Shown: positions 1-4,367 of the stretch, piece after piece
Numbering within the stretch: position 1 is the first letter of the stretch
How the letters are laid out: each line of letters opens with the position of its first letter
Source of the DNA: an uncultured Geobacteraceae bacterium
GTDB lineage: Bacteria > Desulfobacterota > Desulfuromonadia > Geobacterales > Pseudopelobacteraceae
Reading direction: 5' to 3'
DNA length: 5,818 nucleotides
Assembly (NCBI GenBank): GCA_903879825.1
Contig: CAIRND010000672.1
Coordinates: 1 to 5,818 of the forward strand
Position numbers and translations under genes: made by a program
Notes under the pieces: model-generated
Seen by the model: the letters and a program-made list of their open reading frames with translations, nothing else
Told to the model about the DNA's origin: nothing
The model's database searches: none

Positions 1-202
1 CGGAATAATAGCGGAATCACTTGCTGAACGGTATAAACAATTTTTCAAGATTGACCACATAACCTCTGAAGCTATGCAAACTAAAGTGGCAAAGAGTTTT
101 GCTGAGTCTGAGGGTTTGAAAACACGATATGTAACCGACCGGTTGAAATGGTACAAACGAGGGTTGCCGTGTAATCCAATAGCGGAGGTGACAAATGTCT
201 AA
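1..202 (+). CDS. Hypothetical protein, C-terminal part only (runs in from the left edge)
   Basis: An open frame enters from the left edge (first full codon at position 2) and ends at TAA 200-202, giving about 66 visible residues. The peptide is charged and mostly helical in character (segments such as ESLAERYKQFFKID and AKSFAESEGLKTRYVTDRLK) and ends in RGLPCNPIAEVTNV. I do not recognise a family. Its last 8 bases overlap the start of the downstream HTH gene, and the Shine-Dalgarno sequence of that gene lies inside this frame. That overlap suggests a real co-transcribed gene of the integrated element, not a chance frame. No other strand or frame offers a better coding explanation here. Function unknown; the N-terminus is outside the window. 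Confidence 0.55.
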   Translation, partial: GIIAESLAERYKQFFKIDHITSEAMQTKVAKSFAESEGLKTRYVTDRLKWYKRGLPCNPIAEVTNV

Positions 203-554
203 AGGTGAAAAAAACTACCAGCTGGGAAGTCGGATCAAGGACATACGCCTGAGAGAACATGAAACACAAATATCCTTTGCCGGTCATCTGGGAATAACTC
301 AGGGGATGTTATCCAGATACGAGAAGGGCACCCCCCCTGACCCTAAAATCATTTTGAAAATAGTCGAAGAGTACAAAGTCAATTACCAATGGCTTATGAC
401 CGGTAACGGCGGAATAGACGTACCACCAGGCGATTCCGCGCTGTCATACCTGATCGACGTTTTGAAAAGAGCTTTTGAGGGGATGAATGAAGAAGAAAAA
501 GACGGTCTTGTACAGGATGTTGTTGCAATCGTACAAAAGAGGAAAGTGAATTAA
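195..554 (+). CDS. XRE (Cro/CI)-family helix-turn-helix transcriptional regulator
   Basis: A 119-residue protein with a single HTH_3-like DNA-binding domain at about residues 10-66. The second helix lies around ISFAGHLGI (26-34) and the recognition helix around TQGMLSRYEKG (35-45). The domain ends in NYQWLMTGNGG (63-73), a tail typical of phage-type XRE repressors. The remaining 45 or so residues are acidic and then basic and may dimerise; there is no LexA-like peptidase domain, so it is a short repressor and not a full CI-type protein. The ATG at 195 follows GGAGGTG (184-190) at good spacing and overlaps the upstream gene by 8 bases. The stop lies 2 bases from the end of the convergent integrase gene. 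By context it probably controls element genes (lysogeny-like or excision control); its target is not visible. Confidence 0.9.
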   Translation: MSKGEKNYQLGSRIKDIRLREHETQISFAGHLGITQGMLSRYEKGTPPDPKIILKIVEEYKVNYQWLMTGNGGIDVPPGDSALSYLIDVLKRAFEGMNEEEKDGLVQDVVAIVQKRKVN

Positions 555-556
555 CC

Positions 557-1792
557 TTACTCTTCGGAAGTCTCTTCAGGTTCCGGAGCCGCTTGTAATA
601 GAATCTCCTGTGTAATTTTTTCCGTATCTCGCTTCAACCTCGGCATTGTAAGTTGGATGTATCCGTCTGTAACATCATCAGATATAGCGTGCCCCACAAG
701 CCGTTTTTGCACGAACTTGGTTATTCCGATTTCATCAGAGTAGGTAAGGAAAGTTCGCCTCATGTCGTAAGGAGTAAGAGATATTCCCGTTCCACTTAAT
801 ATGATGTTGATAGTTTTCCGAGGATCTTTTATGTGGCCTTCTCCAGTTCGTGAAGGGAACAGCAATAAGCTCTTTTCCTCGTCATCTTTTAATTTACTAT
901 TCGCCTCTTCAAGAGCTTTAACCCTGCGCTCTAACACAGCCACAACTGTAGAGCTGATCGGTATTAGGTAATCTTCAGTAGTTTTGGTTTCATCAAGTGT
1001 GATTAGGCCGTCTTTTAGGAACAGCATAGTTGATTTAAGAGAGGCGACTTCATTTGGACGGCATCCAGTCAGCAGGAGAACTTCAAGATAATCCGCAATC
1101 ACGCCTGGGTGATTATGTAACGATTTGTAAAACGTCTTAAGCTGTGATGGTTTCAGATAATTTTTCTTTCGAGGTATTTTGTACCAGGCTGATAGCCTTG
1201 ATAGTATCGTTACCGGATTTTTAGGGAATAAATCATCATACAGAGTATTGGCATGATTGAAAATTGCGCGTATCACCTTGAAAGTATGATTTGCCTGCGA
1301 TTTAGATTTTTTTCCTATTTCAGCATGTTTCGAGACAACCATTTCGGTTGAAATATCCTGCAATGGTTTTTGCAACCATTCCGGAACATAATAACCAAGC
1401 CCTTCCTTGTAATGGTCTTTTGTACTTTGCTTTAATGTCTTTCGGGTGGCGGTATAATCATTGAAGAACCATTCAAGGGTTGCATTGCCTCTTTCGGCTT
1501 TCGTTTTGATAGCCTGAGCGGCTTTCTTGCTTTCTTCTGGATGCAAGCCTTGGCTTGCATCCTTTATCGCCTTGTGGGCTAATTCTGAAGCGTCATCAAA
1601 CTCCATAATGCCGACGATACCTATGGATCGTTTAAACTGTTCTCCATCGGCCCGCCCTTTGACAAAATAGGTTTTAGATTTTTTCCCTGTCCTTACCCCG
1701 AACCCTATGATTTTGGTGTCATAGTATTCAATAGAGTCAGCAGAAAAAGGTAGCCGCTCAACAGTTTTTTCTGTAAGCTTCATCGTCGGCAT
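557..1792 (-). CDS. Tyrosine-type site-specific recombinase/integrase (DUF4102 / P4-like)
   Basis: A 411-residue integrase, the usual length for the genomic-island family. An N-terminal arm-binding domain (DUF4102-like, about 1-95, with DTKIIGFGVRTGKKSKTYFV) is followed by a core-binding SAM-like domain (about 105-195) and the catalytic domain (about 213-390). Catalytic residues visible are R245 (LLLTGCRPNEV), K270 (DETKT), R345 (PYDMRRTF), H368 (RLVGHAI) and the nucleophile Y378 (DGYIQ). The histidine expected at the first position of HxxR is Y342. ATG 1792 follows AGGGGGTGA (minus strand, 1804-1796), with six bases between the G run and the ATG. The gene reads away from the tRNA-Pro fragment at 1957, and its 5' end is 164 bases from it, the usual placement of an island integrase beside its att site. 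It is probably the enzyme that recombined at the tRNA-Pro 3' end. Intact by reading frame; activity untested. Confidence 0.95.
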   Translation of the reverse strand: MPTMKLTEKTVERLPFSADSIEYYDTKIIGFGVRTGKKSKTYFVKGRADGEQFKRSIGIVGIMEFDDASELAHKAIKDASQGLHPEESKKAAQAIKTKAERGNATLEWFFNDYTATRKTLKQSTKDHYKEGLGYYVPEWLQKPLQDISTEMVVSKHAEIGKKSKSQANHTFKVIRAIFNHANTLYDDLFPKNPVTILSRLSAWYKIPRKKNYLKPSQLKTFYKSLHNHPGVIADYLEVLLLTGCRPNEVASLKSTMLFLKDGLITLDETKTTEDYLIPISSTVVAVLERRVKALEEANSKLKDDEEKSLLLFPSRTGEGHIKDPRKTINIILSGTGISLTPYDMRRTFLTYSDEIGITKFVQKRLVGHAISDDVTDGYIQLTMPRLKRDTEKITQEILLQAAPEPEETSEE

Positions 1793-1810
1793 AAATCACC
1801 CCCTAAAAAA

Positions 1811-1831
1811 CTTGAACCAATCTTGAACCAA
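1811..1831. repeat. Tandem direct repeat CTTGAACCAA x2 upstream of integrase gene
   Basis: CTTGAACCAA occurs at 1811-1820 and again at 1822-1831, an 11-base period of about one helical turn. It lies between the integrase ribosome-binding site and the att core, where arm-type integrase sites or excisionase sites usually lie. It could also be an operator for the integrase promoter. The repeat is seen directly; the function is inference. Confidence 0.5.
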
Positions 1832-1841
1832 ATTTTGTGAA

Positions 1842-1908
1842 AACTACCGAAACAACTTTAAGGCAAATTGAAACGAAATGAAAGAAAAAACTTTAAAAAC
1901 GGGTAGTT
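1842..1908. repeat. Separated inverted repeat AACTACC/GGTAGTT in the integrase-att gap
   Basis: AACTACC (1842-1848) and its exact reverse complement GGTAGTT (1902-1908) lie about 60 bases apart in the non-coding gap between the integrase gene and the tRNA fragment. AACTTTAA also occurs twice here (1854-1861 and 1889-1896). Such repeated short words fit protein-binding arm sites around an attachment core, but short repeats in AT-rich DNA can arise by chance. Confidence 0.3.
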
Positions 1909-1956
1909 GGTTAGATGGCAAGAGGGCAGTAAAGGGGGCTAAATTGCATATAAAGT

Positions 1957-2004
1957 GGACTGGGGGTCTAGTGGTCGCAAGTTCAAATCTTGTCGCACCG
2001 ACCA
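1957..2004 (+). repeat. tRNA-Pro(GGG) 3'-end fragment, att site copy 1
   Basis: This is the 3' part of a tRNA-Pro gene from about tRNA position 29 to the CCA end. It contains the anticodon loop CTGGGGG (GGG anticodon), stem TCTAG, variable loop TGGTC, T arm GCAAG-TTCAAAT-CTTGT, acceptor strand CGCACCG, discriminator A and encoded CCA. No matching 5' half (CGGTGCG, D arm) lies upstream, so this is a fragment and not a functional tRNA gene. Bases 1957-1998 are identical to 4258-4299, and the copies then differ by one C. A fragment of this kind is the normal product of integration at a tRNA 3' end. The 3' sequence here is undamaged, as expected of an att core retained by a mobile element. Confidence 0.85.
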
Positions 2005-2006
2005 TA

Positions 2007-2044
2007 AACAAAGGGACTTAGCCGATTCGGTTGAGTCCCTGTTT
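2007..2044 (+). terminator. Rho-independent terminator after tRNA fragment copy 1
   Basis: AGGGACT (2012-2018) pairs with AGTCCCT (2034-2040). The stem continues inward through two wobble pairs and one A-T pair to CCG/CGG, closing on the three-base loop ATT (2025-2027). AAAC and GTTT extend it outward past one bulged A. A T-rich tail follows. It sits immediately after the CCA end, where a tRNA gene terminator is expected. Confidence 0.75.
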
Positions 2045-2265
2045 CTGATTTTGTGTAAAATGTGTAGCGTATGTGTCGTAAATGAGAATTTTAATGACCT
2101 CATAAAAAGCCGCCCCTGAAATTATAAAGTGCGGTCTTCTCCCTTACAACAGCCCCCTTTCAACAAACGATGTGTACCCAATAACCTATCTGTGTCCAGC
2201 CTGCACTCAGCGGTAGTTGATCTGTAGCGCCAAATCATGACGAATACAATCACAAAACGCACTAT
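2045..2265. other. Non-coding left arm of the AbiE segment
   Basis: Apart from the TGTGT repeats at its left end, this stretch shows no convincing gene. A short minus-strand frame overlaps it (to 2325) but lacks a recognisable domain and runs through the abiE operator and promoter. A weak GCCGC/GCGGT hairpin occurs at about 2109-2135, without a following T run. Confidence 0.5.
2052..2076. repeat. Three TGTGT repeats beside the att core
   Basis: TGTGT occurs at 2052-2056, 2061-2065 and 2072-2076, spaced 9 and 11 bases, just inside the left edge of the AbiE segment and after the terminator. Short repeats with near-helical spacing next to an att core suggest arm-type recombinase sites for the AbiE segment. 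The words are short, so chance is possible. Confidence 0.35.
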
Positions 2266-2317
2266 TTTCAATATCTTTGGGCTTGTCATGCATGAATATT
2301 TAACAAAAATATTGAAA
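2266..2317. promoter_or_regulatory. Nested dyad, candidate AbiEi operator
   Basis: TTTCAATAT (2266-2274) and its exact reverse complement ATATTGAAA (2309-2317) are spaced about four helical turns apart. Almost exactly at their centre lies the perfect ten-base palindrome TCATGCATGA (2286-2295). The right arm covers the -35 hexamer of the abiE promoter. AbiEi antitoxins of characterised systems repress their own promoter by binding inverted repeats, so this is the natural operator candidate. The symmetry is seen directly; protein binding is inferred. Confidence 0.6.
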
Positions 2318-2340
2318 TACTCCACCCAAGCTGATATGCT
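2312..2340 (+). promoter_or_regulatory. Sigma-70-type promoter of the abiE operon
   Basis: The -35 TTGAAA (2312-2317) and -10 TATGCT (2335-2340) are separated by 17 bases, the optimal spacing. Transcription would start near 2346-2348, leaving a very short leader with the G-rich ribosome-binding site CGGGGG (2345-2350) before ATG 2359. This short leader leaves a very abbreviated 5' UTR. Confidence 0.7.
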
Positions 2341-2358
2341 TTTTCGGGGGTAAACGTC

Positions 2359-2940
2359 ATGAATGCTCTGGAAAATGTCAAAAAAAAATTGAAACCCGGT
2401 CAGGTCTATCGCCGCGCTGATCTCGAAAAACTGTCACGAAGTGTTGATCGTGATGTTGCCGGTTTGGTCAGTGAGGGCACGCTAGTGAAGGTTGGCAGCG
2501 GATTATATCAATGTCCGCAGCGTTCCCGCTTTGGCGTGTTACCTGCCAATACAGACAAGTTGCTCACCTCGTTCTTAAAAGACGACGATTATCTGGTGAC
2601 GTCTCCCAATGACTATAATGCTCTTGGTCTGGGCACAACACAGCTCTATAACTATCAAATTGTTTACAACCACAAACGACACGGACGCTTCGAACTTGGC
2701 GGACAACTGTTTGAGTTTCACAGAAAACCGCGTTTCCCGAAAAAAGTAACTGTCGAATTCTTACTGGTCGACCTGGTGAATAATTTGAATCAACTGGCGG
2801 AAGATCGCGATGCCGTTCTTGCCAGGGTACGCGCAAAAGTGCCGGAAATGGATGCGAAACGTCTCTCCGCTGCTGCAAACAACTACGCCAAAGTGGCTAC
2901 TCGGAAATTTGTAGAGGAGGCAATTGCCAGTGCACACTGA
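2359..2940 (+). CDS. abiEi: AbiEi family antitoxin / autorepressor (DUF6088), type IV TA system
   Basis: A 193-residue protein matching the DUF6088/AbiEi antitoxin pattern. An N-terminal winged helix (about 14-53, ending in LVKVGSGLYQCP) is followed by SRFGVLP (56-62). The central antitoxin domain holds TSPNDYNALGLGTTQLYN (81-98) and VYNHKRHGRFELGG (102-115), and a helical C-terminus (about 140-190) follows. In studied AbiE systems the wing domain represses the operon promoter and the C-terminal domain counters the toxin without a stable complex (type IV). ATG 2359 is preceded by CGGGGG at 2345-2350. It overlaps abiEii by 11 bases, so the two are surely co-transcribed and probably translationally coupled. 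Family assignment is from sequence pattern only. Confidence 0.88.
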   Translation: MNALENVKKKLKPGQVYRRADLEKLSRSVDRDVAGLVSEGTLVKVGSGLYQCPQRSRFGVLPANTDKLLTSFLKDDDYLVTSPNDYNALGLGTTQLYNYQIVYNHKRHGRFELGGQLFEFHRKPRFPKKVTVEFLLVDLVNNLNQLAEDRDAVLARVRAKVPEMDAKRLSAAANNYAKVATRKFVEEAIASAH

Positions 2941-3880
2941 CAGATATCTGCACGAACAAAAAGATTTCCGTGACCTAGTCCATGTGGTCTCAAACGAACG
3001 GCATATTCTGCCGCAGTTGATAGAGAAGGATTACTGGATCATGCATGTTCTGTATGGCTTAGCAAAACAGGGATTTATCTTTGAGCTGAAGGGAGGCACC
3101 TCGCTTTCCAAGGGATACCGTATTATCGAACGTTTCTCTGAGGACATTGATATTCGTATCGAACCACCTGCCGAGTTGCAGGTCATGGCCGGGAAAAACC
3201 ATCAAAAACCGACACATGTTGAGTCACGCCGTAGTTTCTTTGGCTGGTTGGCAGAAAATATACGTATACCGGGAATTGAGAGCATTATTCGTGACTACGC
3301 ATTTGATGACGAACAGTTTCGCGGTGCCGGGATACGCTTGTTATATCCGACGACCTTACAGGCTATCGCGGGGCTGAAACCAGGAATACTACTGGAAGTA
3401 GGCTTTGATGACACAGCGCCCAATAGCGCGGTGGATATTTCGTCGTGGGCACTTGATAAGGCCGCAATAAGTGGCGTAACGTTCACCGATAACAGGGCCT
3501 TGCAGGTGAAATGCTATCATCCTGCCTATACGCTGGTTGAAAAACTTCAGGCTGTATCAACCAAATTCCGTCAGCAACAGGAATCGGGAGGTTTTCCCGT
3601 AAACTTTCTACGACACTATTACGACATCTATTGTTTACTGGCAGATGCACGAGTTCAGGAGTTTATTGGTACAGAGACATATCGGGAGCGTAAGGAACAG
3701 CGCTTTCGCAAAGAGGATGCCAGGTGCATTTCTGAAAACCAGGCATTCCAATTTCTGGATCCAGCGATTTCAGAACTATACAAAGCTGAATATGCAAAAA
3801 CTGAAGGTCTGTACTATGCGGGGTTGATTCCGTTTGATTCGATCATAAAGCGGATCCAAGAAAACTTTGATCGACTGTGA
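2930..3880 (+). CDS. abiEii: AbiEii family nucleotidyltransferase toxin, type IV TA system
   Basis: A nucleotidyltransferase toxin of 316 residues if GTG 2930 is the start. GTG is preferred because GAGGAGG (2914-2920) lies 9 bases before it; an upstream in-frame TTG at 2924 is only 3 bases from that site. The DNA polymerase-beta-like fold motifs of AbiEii/DUF1814 are present: LKGGTSLSK (53-61) with FSEDIDI (69-75, metal-binding D72 and D74), TLVEKLQAV (201-209, K205) and RHYYDIYCLL (218-227, D222). All key residues are intact, so the toxin should be active. In known systems it acts in the cytoplasm, stalls growth by transferring nucleotides to tRNA-type targets, and gives abortive phage resistance or element maintenance. 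The substrate of this one is unknown. No strong terminator follows, only a wobble-rich hairpin at 3876-3894. Confidence 0.9.
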   Translation: MHTDRYLHEQKDFRDLVHVVSNERHILPQLIEKDYWIMHVLYGLAKQGFIFELKGGTSLSKGYRIIERFSEDIDIRIEPPAELQVMAGKNHQKPTHVESRRSFFGWLAENIRIPGIESIIRDYAFDDEQFRGAGIRLLYPTTLQAIAGLKPGILLEVGFDDTAPNSAVDISSWALDKAAISGVTFTDNRALQVKCYHPAYTLVEKLQAVSTKFRQQQESGGFPVNFLRHYYDIYCLLADARVQEFIGTETYRERKEQRFRKEDARCISENQAFQFLDPAISELYKAEYAKTEGLYYAGLIPFDSIIKRIQENFDRL

Positions 3881-3889
3881 GAGACCTTT

Positions 3890-4099
3890 TCACACATTTA
3901 TACCCTTCCTTGTATGAAATATCGCAGGCATGACTTCACGAGTGCTAATCCCGGCACGATCCATAATACGCTTATGCTGCTGCCGTGACACTCTTCGGAG
4001 TGTTTGTTCCTCTGCGGTCGGTTCCGTTGAATATGTTGAAGCAAAAAGTGCTGGGTCATGACGCTTAGCCTGACCGGTATACGGTATAGGTCCTTTACT
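3890..4099 (-). pseudogene. Decayed C-terminal gene remnant, family not recognised
   Basis: On the minus strand an open frame of 69 residues ends at 3890, 9 bases from the abiEii stop and convergent with it. It is closed upstream by an in-frame TAA (4102-4100) and has no start codon with a ribosome-binding site near its beginning. The peptide looks protein-like, not random, with GPIPYTGQAKRHDPALF near the front and DRAGISTREVMPAIF near the end. The simplest reading is the tail of a larger gene whose front was removed or replaced by AT-rich DNA. I cannot name the family. A chance open frame remains possible. Confidence 0.4.
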
Positions 4100-4257
4100 T
4101 TATTTTTTACTTAATTGTGTTAACGTCTCGCCAGTAAAGGCTTTTAAGGCATATATATACTCTGCTTACGGGTGCATCGATATGCCGATGAAATATAAAT
4201 TATATAGTGTTATTGGTGTGTTAAGCTGTACACAAGAAAAAGCAATTATAGCTTGCG
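4092..4257. other. AT-rich non-coding right arm of the AbiE segment
   Basis: A strongly AT-rich stretch (runs such as TATTTTTTAC and CATATATATAC) between the gene remnant and the second tRNA fragment. It has an exact eight-base inverted repeat, CCTTTACT (4092-4099) with AGTAAAGG (4133-4140), and TGTGTT twice (4117 and 4217 regions), echoing the TGTGT words at the left end. I see no gene. It could hold arm sites of the right attachment region. Confidence 0.4.
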
Positions 4258-4304
4258 GGACTGGGGGTCTAGTGGTCGCAAGTTCAAATCTTGTCGCACG
4301 ACCA
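4258..4304 (+). repeat. tRNA-Pro(GGG) 3'-end fragment, att site copy 2
   Basis: The same tRNA-Pro 3' part as at 1957, with 42 identical bases at 4258-4299, then GACCA. One C of the acceptor strand is missing (CGCACG instead of CGCACCG), so this copy could not form a seven-pair acceptor stem even if joined to a 5' half. No 5' half precedes it. It is best read as the displaced original chromosomal 3' end, free to decay after integration, and it marks the right boundary of the AbiE segment. Confidence 0.85.
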
Positions 4305-4305
4305 A

Positions 4306-4353
4306 AAAATAAAACAGCCACTTAGCTTAATTCCTGGGTGGCTGTTTTATTTT
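4306..4353. terminator. Bidirectional terminator after tRNA fragment copy 2
   Basis: A 16-pair perfect stem at 4306-4321 and 4338-4353 includes ACAGCCAC pairing with GTGGCTGT. It is flanked by A-rich and T-rich arms, so it can terminate on both strands. Further inner pairs (TTAG with CTGG) shorten the loop to about eight bases. It serves the tRNA side on the plus strand and the minus-strand DUF2786 gene, whose stop codon is 14 bases beyond. Confidence 0.85.
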
Positions 4354-4367
4354 GTATCACCGTTGTA

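Larger units (their letters stand above)
1..2004. mobile_element. Right end of an integrase-bearing element inserted at tRNA-Pro
   Basis: The left part of the window carries an XRE regulator, a tyrosine integrase and, 164 bases beyond the integrase start, a tRNA-Pro 3'-end fragment that can serve as the right attachment site. This is the standard end of a tRNA-integrated prophage or genomic island. The other end and the cargo are outside the window to the left, where the intact tRNA gene is predicted. The boundary is inferred from the att repeat; the element type (prophage, satellite or island) cannot be told from this end. Confidence 0.65.
2005..4304. mobile_element. AbiE cassette between two tRNA-Pro att fragments, no integrase
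   Basis: About 2.3 kb bounded by direct copies of the tRNA-Pro 3' end. Its intact genes are only abiEi and abiEii; the rest is a promoter/operator region, a decayed minus-strand frame and AT-rich non-coding DNA. Two att copies in the same orientation are what tandem integration leaves, and recombination between them would excise exactly this segment. No recombinase is encoded inside, so movement would need the integrase at 557-1792 or another enzyme in trans. It could equally be a larger island shortened by deletion. The boundaries are seen directly; mobility is inferred. Confidence 0.6.

Noticed and set aside
81..287. Minus-strand 68-residue open frame across the start of the XRE gene
   Set aside because: Antisense to two plausible overlapping plus-strand genes; no domain or ribosome-binding site seen.
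1901..2004. Possible complete tRNA using the D-arm-like TAGTTGGTTAGA upstream of copy 1
   Set aside because: No CGGTGCG acceptor strand, the distance to the CCA end is too long for a tRNA without an intron, and the anticodon 5' stem does not match beyond two or three bases.
1878..2021. Plus-strand 47-residue open frame starting at ATG 1878 and reading through the tRNA fragment
   Set aside because: No Shine-Dalgarno sequence, and it is built largely from the att gap and the tRNA fragment; best explained as chance.
2122..2325. Minus-strand 67-residue open frame upstream of abiEi
   Set aside because: It covers the abiE promoter and operator dyad, has no convincing ribosome-binding site or recognised domain, and its composition looks like a chance frame.
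2564..2878. Minus-strand open frame inside abiEi
   Set aside because: Shadow of the abiEi coding frame; no domain and no plausible start.
3147..3377. Plus-strand open frame inside abiEii, and similar ones at 3295-3486 and 3645-3827
   Set aside because: All lie within a well-supported nucleotidyltransferase gene with intact motifs and have no independent support.
3876..3894. Hairpin TGTGA/TCACA at the abiEii stop as a terminator
   Set aside because: The stem is short and wobble-dependent and no T run follows, so it is not convincing as a rho-independent terminator.
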